From an uncultured Eubacteriales bacterium (lineage in GTDB: Bacteria; Bacillota; Clostridia; Oscillospirales; Oscillospiraceae), in NCBI GenBank assembly GCA_900549705.1, contig URPI01000154.1, forward strand, positions 1-5,188: a DNA stretch of 5,188 nt. Direction: 5' to 3'. The position numbers and the translations under genes were made by a program. Below, in pieces: positions 1-5,166 of the stretch (within the stretch, counting starts at the first letter, position 1; each line of letters opens with the position of its first letter). Under the pieces are notes generated by a model, which saw only the letters and a list, made by a program, of their open reading frames with translations, searched no databases and was not told where the DNA came from.

Positions 1-148
1 TGTCAAAAAATCCAGCTTCCCCCCGGGGGAAGCCAAGGGGGAGGTTGCGGGAGCTTGCACCATTCAATGTACCCATCTGTTCCGGGAATGACAGGTTGCT
101 AAGAGTCCATATCATTTACAAATTGTTTACTCATGCAATCATCCTGTG
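1..148 (+). repeat. Half copy (left half) of a dispersed intergenic repeat
   Basis: The stretch starts with an A-run and a 19-nt palindrome (15-33, arms GCTTCCCC/GGGGAAGC) followed by CCAAG. It ends with a 20-nt block at 129-148 that matches 4930-4949 with two mismatches. The same order, palindrome then about 100 nt then this block, is found on the same strand at 4825-4949, so this is a diverged copy of the left half of the complete element there. Positions 1-50 are also nearly the exact reverse complement of 5120-5169, including the A/T run outside the palindrome. The part between about 50 and 128 is poorly conserved and shows no coding signal. The copy stops just before the thioredoxin promoter. 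What the family does is unknown. Confidence 0.75.
5..33 (-). terminator. Terminator-like palindrome plus T-run, minus strand
   Basis: Read on the minus strand, the GC palindrome at 33-15 is followed after four bases by six T (10-5), the layout of an intrinsic terminator. The palindrome has almost no natural loop, so the stem would be 7-8 bp with a 3-5 nt loop. It is the mirror image of the structure at 5138-5166. It may stop transcripts leaving toward the left, or may simply be the conserved end of the repeat. Confidence 0.4.
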
Positions 149-164
149 CGCCACTAAAAAAAAC

Positions 165-193
165 TTGTTTTTTTCTGTCGTTTGGGGTATGAT
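165..193 (+). promoter_or_regulatory. Predicted sigma-A promoter of the thioredoxin gene
   Basis: TTGTTT (165-170) and TATGAT (188-193) are separated by 17 bp, which is the ideal spacing. An A8 tract (156-163) just upstream of the -35 could serve as an UP-like element, and a T-run occupies the start of the spacer. The start point is expected near 200, giving a leader of about 38 nt. No operator is visible. Confidence 0.7.
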
Positions 194-237
194 AAGAGAG
201 AACGAAGGCATCCCACAGACGCAAAGGAGGAAACAAT

Positions 238-546
238 ATGTCTGTTCTGCATATCAATCACGAGAGCTTTGAAAAAATCATTGCCCAGGATGGCAAAACC
301 GTTCTGGTGGACTTTTGGGCAACCTGGTGCGGCCCCTGCCGGATGATTGCCCCGGTGCTGGAGGAGGTTGCAAAGGAGCGCCCCGATGTCACCGTTTGCA
401 AGGTCGATGTGGACGAGGAGCGGGAACTGGCGCTGGAGTATGGCGTTTCCAGTATCCCCACCCTGTTGGTGTTCCGGGACGGCAAGGTTGTGAATCAGTC
501 CATCGGCGCAATGCCCAAAGAGAGAATCCTGGCAATGCTGCAATAA
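238..546 (+). CDS. trxA: Thioredoxin
   Basis: A 102-aa cytoplasmic thiol-disulfide oxidoreductase, of the usual size for a bacterial thioredoxin. It reduces disulfides in target proteins and is normally recharged by thioredoxin reductase, which is not in this window. The sequence shows the active site W-C-G-P-C at residues 30-34 (catalytic Cys31 and Cys34), the buried acidic residue in VDFWA (Asp25), the cis-proline in IPT (Pro74), and the late glycine in the IGA segment (Gly90). There is no signal peptide. The start is set by a strong Shine-Dalgarno AAGGAGG (224-230) 7 nt before the ATG. The gene has its own promoter upstream and a strong terminator downstream, so it looks monocistronic. It converges on the minus-strand SCIFF operon. 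No truncation or frameshift is seen. Confidence 0.97.
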   Translation: MSVLHINHESFEKIIAQDGKTVLVDFWATWCGPCRMIAPVLEEVAKERPDVTVCKVDVDEERELALEYGVSSIPTLLVFRDGKVVNQSIGAMPKERILAMLQ

Positions 547-587
547 GCATTCCCCCGGTTCGGTTTTGAAACTGCACCCGTGAAATG

Positions 588-628
588 AAGGTAGATGCTC
601 ACAAACGTGTGGGTGTCTACCTTTTTTT
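588..628 (+). terminator. Intrinsic terminator after thioredoxin
   Basis: A 16-bp continuous stem (588-603 with 608-623) including three G-T wobbles, closed by the four-base loop AACG and followed directly by five more T (624-628). It begins 41 nt after the thioredoxin stop codon. The stem is long and fully paired, so termination on the + strand should be efficient. Confidence 0.9.
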
Positions 629-681
629 GCGGTATGATAGAGCGATTGGCACTTTATGAACGGAACCACAGCAGAAAAAGT

Positions 682-719
682 GGCCGCCTGTTTTCCTTTG
701 GAAACAGACGGCCTTTTTT
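682..719. terminator. Probable bidirectional terminator between converging units
   Basis: The stem pairs GGCCG (682-686) with CGGCC (709-713) and CTGTTT (688-693) with AAACAG (702-707), with one C/A mismatch between them. On the + strand six T follow (714-719). On the minus strand the stem is followed by two bases and then five T (679-675). It therefore can serve both the thioredoxin transcript as a backup and the minus-strand operon ending at 828. A weaker stem with an adjacent minus-strand T-run lies at about 773-805. Confidence 0.8.
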
Positions 720-827
720 GTCATTTCAAAATCCCCATCCGAACTTCGGTGCTGTCCTGATGAGATGCTGAAACAAAAATTCTTTCCCAGGAATCATCCG
801 GGCGGTTCTTTCTTTTGAAGAAGGTTT

Positions 828-1361
828 TTACTGCTTCAGAATTTCCTTGATTTCTTCCAGATTCTCAGCAAAATAGATGCCCTCCTGACGGGTTTCGGTG
901 GAAAGTCCTTTCTCAATCATGTGACCGAGCAGGGATTTCAGGTCATCATAGTAACCGTTCAGGTTATACAGGATGCAGGGCGCATCCAGATTGTTCATGG
1001 CCAGCTTCGATATGACCTCAGCGATTTCCTCCAAGGTTCCCGTGCCGCCGGGGAAGGCAATAAACGCATCACCCAGTTCAATCATTTTGCTTTTGCGCTG
1101 GGTCATGTCCTCGGTAACAATCAGCCTTGTCAGTCCATTGTGCTGCAATTCCTGTTCGACGAAAAAGCGCGGCTCAACCCCCGTTACTTCCCCACCGGCT
1201 TTCAACACGCTGTCCGCAATCGCGCCCATCAGGCCGGATTTGGAACCGCCGTAGACCAGCGCATTGCCGCTGGCTCCAATCCATGTGCCCAATTCTTCAA
1301 CCGCTTCACGCAGACGCGGATCGCTGCCTTCACTGGCTCCAAGATAGACGGTGATATTCAT
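828..1361 (-). CDS. LOG-family nucleotide 5'-monophosphate phosphoribohydrolase
   Basis: A 177-aa protein of the LOG (TIGR00730/YvdD-type) family. Characterised members cleave the N-glycosidic bond of cytokinin ribotides or of AMP-like nucleotides, releasing the base and ribose 5-phosphate. Bacterial members often have unclear physiological substrates. The sequence shows the Rossmann-like start MNITVYLGAS, the glycine-rich YGGSKSGLMG at 37-46, the M-x-x-R-K segment at 86-90, and the family signature PGGTGTLEE at 104-112 with the catalytic Glu. Length is normal. The start is set by AGGAG (1374-1370) 8 nt before the ATG, inside the end of the decarboxylase gene. The ATG overlaps the decarboxylase stop as ATGA, so translation is probably coupled. 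It is the last gene of the operon. Such proteins were long mislabelled 'lysine decarboxylase'; this one should not be confused with the true decarboxylase next to it. Confidence 0.93.
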   Translation of the reverse strand: MNITVYLGASEGSDPRLREAVEELGTWIGASGNALVYGGSKSGLMGAIADSVLKAGGEVTGVEPRFFVEQELQHNGLTRLIVTEDMTQRKSKMIELGDAFIAFPGGTGTLEEIAEVISKLAMNNLDAPCILYNLNGYYDDLKSLLGHMIEKGLSTETRQEGIYFAENLEEIKEILKQ

Positions 1362-2722
1362 CGGAAGTTCTCCTCTCTTTTGTCGGATGTTTCTTTGAGT
1401 ACCCGCACACGGGTGATGCCATAATATGCCATGGCATCCACCGCCCAGGGGTCAATCCGCTCGCCGCAGCAAACCACCGGAATGGCAGGCGGGCAGCTGA
1501 CCGTGGGGTCTGCCATCACCCGTCCCAGCGCCTGGGAAAGCGGCACCTGCTCCGCCGGACGGAACAGCGCCTCATGGGGGGATAGAACACCGACTTCTTG
1601 CCCCAGCCTGGGGGCTTGGGCAGTGATTTCCTCTCTGGGAACAATGGCTTCAAAGGCGGCGCAAATCCGCTGGGGCAGCGCCGGGTCATATTCCACCGGC
1701 AGCATCAGCACCAGATAATCCGGGTCTGCAAACTCGCAATAGATGTTTTTCTTCTCCAATATTTCCGCCAGCTGCTCCCCGGTGTAGCCATAGCCCTTCG
1801 GCATCACCGTCAGCTTCAGAACCTCTTGCCCCGTCAGGCAGAAGCCCATATCGGCGATCCGCTGCTTCACCGCCGCCCACTCCGCCGCCGCATGATGCAG
1901 CGCCGCCTGCCATCTGCCATCCAGGATGCCGTTGGCAGCATCCAGGGATTGAAGAATCAGATAGGAGGGGCTGGTGGAGGCAAACAGCGCCATGGCACTG
2001 TCTGCCATGGAATCAAATTCCACAGGGGCATGGGAAGAAATGTGGAGATACCCGCCGCCGGTGAGCACCGGCAGGGTCTTGTGGGCAGAGTCGCAGCACA
2101 AGTCCGCCCCCTGGGCCATGGGATGCTGCTGCGCCCCCAGAAACGCCTGATAAGCACCATGGGCATTGTCCACCAGCAGCAGGCACCCATATCGGCGGCA
2201 AACCCGGCTTAACCCAGCAATATCTGCCACATTGCCCAGATAGTCCGGGCTGGTAATATACACCGCCGTCACCGGTTCTCCATGGCGCAGGGCTTCTTCC
2301 AGGGTTTCCGGGGTAATCTGGCAGGTCAGCAAACTTCCGCTCTGCGCCGGGTAGAGCCACTGAACCTGCACATCCAGCAGCGCAGCAGCGGTTATAAACA
2401 CCTTGTGGGCATTTCGTCCGGCGGCAATCCGAGGCGTTTTGCCCCGCTTCAGGGCATCCTGCACCACCAGAAACACCATGGCACGAATGGAAAGAGAAGA
2501 CCCTTCTGCCGAATACACCGTCCGGCGGCTGCCAAAGAGGGCAGCTGCATTTTTTTCACTTTCCAGGATAATCCCCGTGGGGTGGTACAGCACGTCCGCC
2601 CCGGCAATCTCGGTGATGTCCAGCTGCTCTGCCGCCCCCCTGCCCTTGTGTCCCGGCATATGGAGCCGGTCCGGCTGGCGGGCAGCATAGTCCCGGACGA
2701 AATCGCAGATGGGGGTGTTCAT
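1358..2722 (-). CDS. PLP-dependent Orn/Lys/Arg-family decarboxylase
   Basis: A 454-aa fold-type I PLP enzyme of the Orn/Lys/Arg decarboxylase family in its short, YaaO/SpeA-like form, without the N-terminal receiver-like wing domain of the long inducible enzymes. Family members remove the alpha-carboxyl of basic amino acids to give agmatine, cadaverine or putrescine; the substrate cannot be read from the sequence. Visible landmarks: HMPGHKG at 21-27, EGSS at 73-76, RNAHK at 103-107, TSPDYLG at 157-163, DNAHGA at 185-190 (Asp185 should hold the PLP ring nitrogen), and SAHKTLP at 212-218 with Lys215 as the Schiff-base lysine. A C-terminal domain contains PPAIPVVCCGERI (411-423). The chosen ATG has GGAG (2731-2728) 5 nt upstream and overlaps the maturase stop as ATGA. 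An ATG 42 bp upstream would add an unlikely 14-residue tail. Active-site residues appear intact. Confidence 0.93.
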   Translation of the reverse strand: MNTPICDFVRDYAARQPDRLHMPGHKGRGAAEQLDITEIAGADVLYHPTGIILESEKNAAALFGSRRTVYSAEGSSLSIRAMVFLVVQDALKRGKTPRIAAGRNAHKVFITAAALLDVQVQWLYPAQSGSLLTCQITPETLEEALRHGEPVTAVYITSPDYLGNVADIAGLSRVCRRYGCLLLVDNAHGAYQAFLGAQQHPMAQGADLCCDSAHKTLPVLTGGGYLHISSHAPVEFDSMADSAMALFASTSPSYLILQSLDAANGILDGRWQAALHHAAAEWAAVKQRIADMGFCLTGQEVLKLTVMPKGYGYTGEQLAEILEKKNIYCEFADPDYLVLMLPVEYDPALPQRICAAFEAIVPREEITAQAPRLGQEVGVLSPHEALFRPAEQVPLSQALGRVMADPTVSCPPAIPVVCCGERIDPWAVDAMAYYGITRVRVLKETSDKREENFR

Positions 2723-4101
2723 TCCTGCTCCAGCGCCTTGGCGGCTTCCACCATAATGGCGCACTCCATCCGCTTGCGGAACAGCTCACAGCCATACTTG
2801 TAAACGCCGGTCACGGAGCCGGTGGCATGGTAGGCATTGGCAGCACAGCCGCCGGAGCAATAGAGCTTTGCCCAGCAGTCGGCACACTCAGGATGGGCGT
2901 ACACATTGCAGGCGGCAAATTCCTGCTGGATGGGCTGGTTGGTCACACCGTCCCACACGTTGCCCAGCTTGAATTTCTCCTCGCCCACAAACTGATGGCA
3001 GGGATACAGGTCGCCCCAGGGGGTGACTGCCATGTATTCCGTTCCGCTGCCGCAGCCGGAGATGCGCTTGTAGATGCAGGGGCCGCCCTTCAGGTCAATC
3101 ATATAATGGTAGAAGGTGAAGGGTCTGCCCTCTTTGTGGCGCTGGAGCATCAGCTCAGCCAGCTGCTCATACTGCTCCAGCACGATGGGCAGGTCTTCCT
3201 GGGTCAGAGCGGAGGGGTCATTGGCATCGCAAACCACCGGCTCCATGCTCAGCTCCGTGAAGCCCAGATTCAGCATCTCCTGGATGTCCTTGAGGAAATC
3301 CGGGTTGTGGTGGGTAAAGGTACCCCGCATATAGTAGTTCTTGCCGCCCCGTGCCTCCACCAGCTTCTGGAATTTTGGCACGATGCGCTCCCAGCTGCCC
3401 TTGCCGGCATAGTCCACCCGGAACCGGTCGTGAACCTCTTTGCGGCCATCCAGGCTCAGCACCACGTTGCTCATTTCCCGGTTGGCAAAGTCAATCACAT
3501 CATCGTCAATCAGCACACCATTGGTGGTGAGGGTGAAGCGGAAATTCTTCCCCGCCTCCTTTTCGATGCTGCGGGCATAGGCAACCAGCTGCTTGACCAC
3601 GTCAAAATTCATCAGCGGCTCGCCGCCGAAGAAGTCCACCTCCAGATTGTGCCGGGTGCCGGAATGGGCCACCAGGAAATCCAGCGCCTGCTTGCCCACC
3701 TCGAAGCTCATCAGAGCCCGGTCGCCATGGTATTTGCCCTGGCTGGCGAAGCAATAGGAGCAGTTCAGGTTGCAGCTGTGTGCCACATGGAGGCACAGTG
3801 CCTTGACAACACCGGCGCTTTTCTCTTTGAGGGCGGTTGCCTTGCTGGCGTAGGTATCCGGGGTAAACAGCTGCCCCTGCTGCTTGAGGGTTTCCACATC
3901 GGCGCAAACCTGGCGGATTTCCTCCTCGGTTGCCTCGGCGCAGTCCGGGTATCTGCGGCGGATTTCCGCCACGATTTCTTCCGTGGACTTCTGCTCATAC
4001 ATCCCGATGATGTCGTAGGCAATGTCGTCCACCACATGAACGGAGCCGGAATAGGTATCGAGGACAATGTTCAGTCCTCCGAGCTTATAACAATGTACCA
4101 T
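2719..4101 (-). CDS. SCIFF peptide maturase, radical SAM/SPASM thioether-forming enzyme
   Basis: A 460-aa radical SAM enzyme that should install thioether cross-links in the adjacent SCIFF peptide (family of TIGR03974; the studied member is CteB of Clostridium thermocellum). Residues 1 to about 90 form a PqqD-like peptide-recognition domain. The radical SAM core carries C-x3-C-x2-C at Cys110, Cys114 and Cys117, which binds the SAM-cleaving 4Fe-4S cluster, and GGEP at 159-162 for SAM binding. The SPASM domain matches the family pattern: Cys350-x12-Gly363-x4-Cys368, then Cys406-x2-Cys409-x5-Cys415-x3-Cys419, then Cys438, ligating auxiliary clusters. An in-frame ATG 114 bp upstream is rejected because it lies beyond the terminator hairpin. 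The chosen ATG, beginning MVHCYKLGGLN, has AGGAG 5 nt upstream (4111-4107). The gene follows the peptide gene after a 76-bp gap with an attenuator and is coupled by ATGA to the decarboxylase. Confidence 0.96.
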   Translation of the reverse strand: MVHCYKLGGLNIVLDTYSGSVHVVDDIAYDIIGMYEQKSTEEIVAEIRRRYPDCAEATEEEIRQVCADVETLKQQGQLFTPDTYASKATALKEKSAGVVKALCLHVAHSCNLNCSYCFASQGKYHGDRALMSFEVGKQALDFLVAHSGTRHNLEVDFFGGEPLMNFDVVKQLVAYARSIEKEAGKNFRFTLTTNGVLIDDDVIDFANREMSNVVLSLDGRKEVHDRFRVDYAGKGSWERIVPKFQKLVEARGGKNYYMRGTFTHHNPDFLKDIQEMLNLGFTELSMEPVVCDANDPSALTQEDLPIVLEQYEQLAELMLQRHKEGRPFTFYHYMIDLKGGPCIYKRISGCGSGTEYMAVTPWGDLYPCHQFVGEEKFKLGNVWDGVTNQPIQQEFAACNVYAHPECADCWAKLYCSGGCAANAYHATGSVTGVYKYGCELFRKRMECAIMVEAAKALEQE

Positions 4102-4122
4102 AAAATCTCCTATCAATCCGAT

Positions 4123-4154
4123 AAAAAGTGCCGCCGGAAAAACGGCGGCACTTT
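4123..4154 (-). terminator. Intrinsic terminator/attenuator between SCIFF peptide and maturase
   Basis: A perfect 12-bp stem (4154-4143 with 4136-4125, sequence AAAGTGCCGCCG and its complement) has a 6-nt loop. On the minus strand the T-run TTTTT (4127-4123) overlaps the base of the stem. It begins 23 nt after the peptide stop codon and ends 21 nt before the maturase ATG. No second promoter is evident in the gap, so the maturase probably depends on readthrough. This would give many copies of peptide mRNA per enzyme mRNA, which suits a substrate/enzyme pair. Confidence 0.9.
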
Positions 4155-4177
4155 GGGTTGTGAAACGAAACGGAAAA

Positions 4178-4327
4178 TTACTTGCTTTCCTTGTTCTCGC
4201 ACTGCTGGTTGGCAATGCCGCAGCTGGTCTTGCAAGCGGACTGGCAAGAGGTCTGGCACTCGCCGCAGCCGCCGTTCTTGGCGCTCTGGCACAGGTTCTT
4301 GGTCTCCAGGGTCTTAATGTGGCTCAT
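4178..4327 (-). CDS. SCIFF ranthipeptide precursor (six cysteines in forty-five)
   Basis: A 49-aa ribosomally made precursor peptide of the SCIFF family (TIGR03973). It begins MSHIKTLETKNL, matching the family's conserved N-terminal leader, followed by a Cys-rich core with CGECQTSCQSACKTSC at residues 21-36 and a last Cys at 43. The canonical six are Cys21, 24, 28, 32, 36 and 43; there is one extra, Cys13, in the leader part. In the studied homologue CteA the maturase forms a Cys32-Thr37 thioether; here position 37 is Gly. The biological role of the mature SCIFF peptide is not established. Two ATGs are adjacent. The second (4327) is chosen because GGAGG (4339-4335) is 7 nt away and it gives the family's normal N-terminus; the first would add one Met. 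The gene has its own promoter and is followed by an attenuator and the maturase. Confidence 0.94.
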   Translation of the reverse strand: MSHIKTLETKNLCQSAKNGGCGECQTSCQSACKTSCGIANQQCENKESK

Positions 4328-4367
4328 CATGGCACCTCCATTCTGGTGGGAATATATCAATACGGAC

Positions 4368-4396
4368 ATTTTAACAGATAGGCGGAAGAAAGTCAA
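4368..4396 (-). promoter_or_regulatory. Predicted strong sigma-A promoter of the SCIFF operon
   Basis: On the minus strand TTGACT (4396-4391) and TAAAAT (4373-4368) are 17 bp apart, and the -10 is preceded by TG plus one base (extended -10). The start point is expected near 4361, giving a leader of about 34 nt before the peptide ATG with no room for a riboswitch. The -35 lies about 14 bp from the edge of the repeat half at 4410. Confidence 0.8.
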
Positions 4397-4409
4397 TCTT
4401 TTTCTAGTG

Positions 4410-4621
4410 ACGCTGCAAACCCTGTACGAATACGGCAGTTCCCGAACCTCCCCGGTGACGATACTGCACACCAAACCGCTAGGATGATAGAGCGGTTCGA
4501 TAAATGCACACGCCTCTGTAGGGGTCGCCAACTTGGCGACCCGTGACTTCCGCAATAGAGCGGTTCACTGAATGGTGTGTGCCAAAATCTTCTGAGTTCT
4601 TGGCTTCCCCCGGGGGGAAAC
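4410..4621 (-). repeat. Half copy (right half) of the dispersed repeat, upstream of SCIFF
   Basis: This stretch is collinear with 4972-5156, the right half of the complete element. Shared blocks are ACGCTGC (4410/4972), a block around ATACGGC..TTCCCGA..CCCGGTGA (4429-4465 with 4991-5026), the 48-bp block with the GGGTCGCC hairpin (4505-4552 with 5042-5089), and the terminal palindrome (4603-4621 with 5138-5156). The terminal palindrome here has one damaged base (AAAC for AAGC). Relative to the other copy it has about 24 extra nt near 4471-4500. No gene is supported in it; open frames through it are made of repeat sequence. Confidence 0.8.
4505..4552. repeat. 48-bp repeat with GGGTCGCC hairpin, copy 1
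   Basis: Identical to 5042-5089 except at two positions: the central base of the palindrome (C here, G there) and an A/G in the GTG(A/G)CTTCCG tail. The palindrome has perfect 10-bp arms, GGGTCGCCAA (4522-4531) and TTGGCGACCC (4533-4542), around one central base. There is no T-run beside it, so it does not look like a terminator. Confidence 0.9.
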
Positions 4622-4622
4622 T

Positions 4623-4668
4623 GTCACGATGAAATATCGGCATCTCGGAACCGATATTTTGTCGTGAC
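4623..4668. repeat. Long hairpin: 18-bp stem, 10-nt loop
   Basis: 4623-4640 pairs with 4651-4668 along 18 positions; 16 are Watson-Crick and two are G-T/T-G wobbles. The loop is 4641-4650. Loop and inner stem contain CGGCATCTCGGAACCG, a variant of the 16-nt block at 5173-5188, so it belongs to the same repeat family. It lies between the half element and the 119-bp unit. Whether it is transcribed is unknown. Confidence 0.75.
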
Positions 4669-4786
4669 TGATGAGGGGTGGCGAGAGCTAAAAGTGTCCA
4701 CAGCAGTATGTTGTTTTGTGGAAACCAAAGCAAATGCCACTCATCCAGTTGCATTCCTGAACCAACCTGTCGCCACCCCTCATCAG
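4668..4786. repeat. 119-bp unit with perfect 17-bp terminal inverted repeats
   Basis: CTGATGAGGGGTGGCGA at 4668-4684 is the exact reverse complement of 4770-4786. The 85 bp between them show no coding signal. The form resembles a very small non-autonomous mobile element (MITE-like), but I see no target-site duplication: the flanking bases differ, and the left end abuts the preceding hairpin by one base. No transposase gene is in the window. Confidence 0.65.
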
Positions 4787-5041
4787 CCGGGCTTGCCGGT
4801 TCCGAAGTGCCGTCAATCCCGGCAGCTTCCCCCCGGGGGAAGCCAAGAGGTGCTAACCATAAGCCGAATCCACACAATGCGGCTGGTTGTTCCATATCCT
4901 CATGCTAACAATGTGTTCATATATTTTTAACTCGTGCAATCGTCCTGTGGTGGGAGTACCGCCGGACAATAACGCTGCGGAGACAGTAGGGATACGGCGC
5001 TTCCCGAGCCACCCGGTGATGATACCGCTCAGAAACCGGCT

Positions 5042-5089
5042 TGCACACGCCTCTGTAGGGGTCGCCAAGTTGGCGACCCGTGGCTTCCG
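5042..5089. repeat. 48-bp repeat with GGGTCGCC hairpin, copy 2
   Basis: Second copy of the block at 4505-4552, same orientation, two mismatches. Palindrome arms are 5059-5068 and 5070-5079 with central G at 5069. It lies in the right half of the complete element. Confidence 0.9.
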
Positions 5090-5137
5090 GAACAACTGGT
5101 TGCGTTGTATGGAATCGGCTGCCGCTACCTCCCCTTG

Positions 5138-5166
5138 GCTTCCCCCGGGGGGAAGCTGGATTTTTT
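5138..5166 (+). terminator. Terminator-like palindrome plus T-run, plus strand
   Basis: The 19-nt GC palindrome (5138-5156) is followed after four bases by six T (5161-5166). It mirrors the structure at 33-5. Transcripts leaving the element toward the right could be stopped here. The other two palindromes, at 4603-4621 and 4825-4843, lack a T-run, so this is not a fixed property of the family. Confidence 0.45.

Noticed and set aside
45..272. 75-codon frame on the + strand ending inside thioredoxin
   Set aside because: It crosses the repeat, the promoter and the Shine-Dalgarno, and has no recognisable protein features.
154..669. Open frame of 171 codons on the minus strand across the thioredoxin gene
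   Set aside because: It is antisense to an unmistakable thioredoxin and passes through its promoter and terminator hairpin.
610..680. Possible small RNA between the two terminators, from TATGAT at 633-638
   Set aside because: No usable -35 is found 16-18 bp upstream, and the preceding sequence is the terminator stem and T-run.
828..1361. Reading the 177-aa protein as a lysine decarboxylase
   Set aside because: It has the LOG signature PGGTGTLEE and no PLP lysine motif; the old 'lysine decarboxylase' label of this family is a known misannotation.
2827..4317. Open frame of 496 codons on the + strand
   Set aside because: It runs antisense to the maturase and SCIFF genes, shows no family motif, and is explained by codon bias of the real genes on the other strand.
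4479..4930. Open frames of about 115-140 codons on both strands in the repeat region
   Set aside because: They are built from palindromes and repeat blocks, with no supporting ribosome site or family motif; such frames arise in any GC-rich repeat.
4505..5089. CRISPR array from the repeated hairpin blocks
   Set aside because: Only two copies, about 490 bp apart, with related rather than unique sequence between them and no cas genes.
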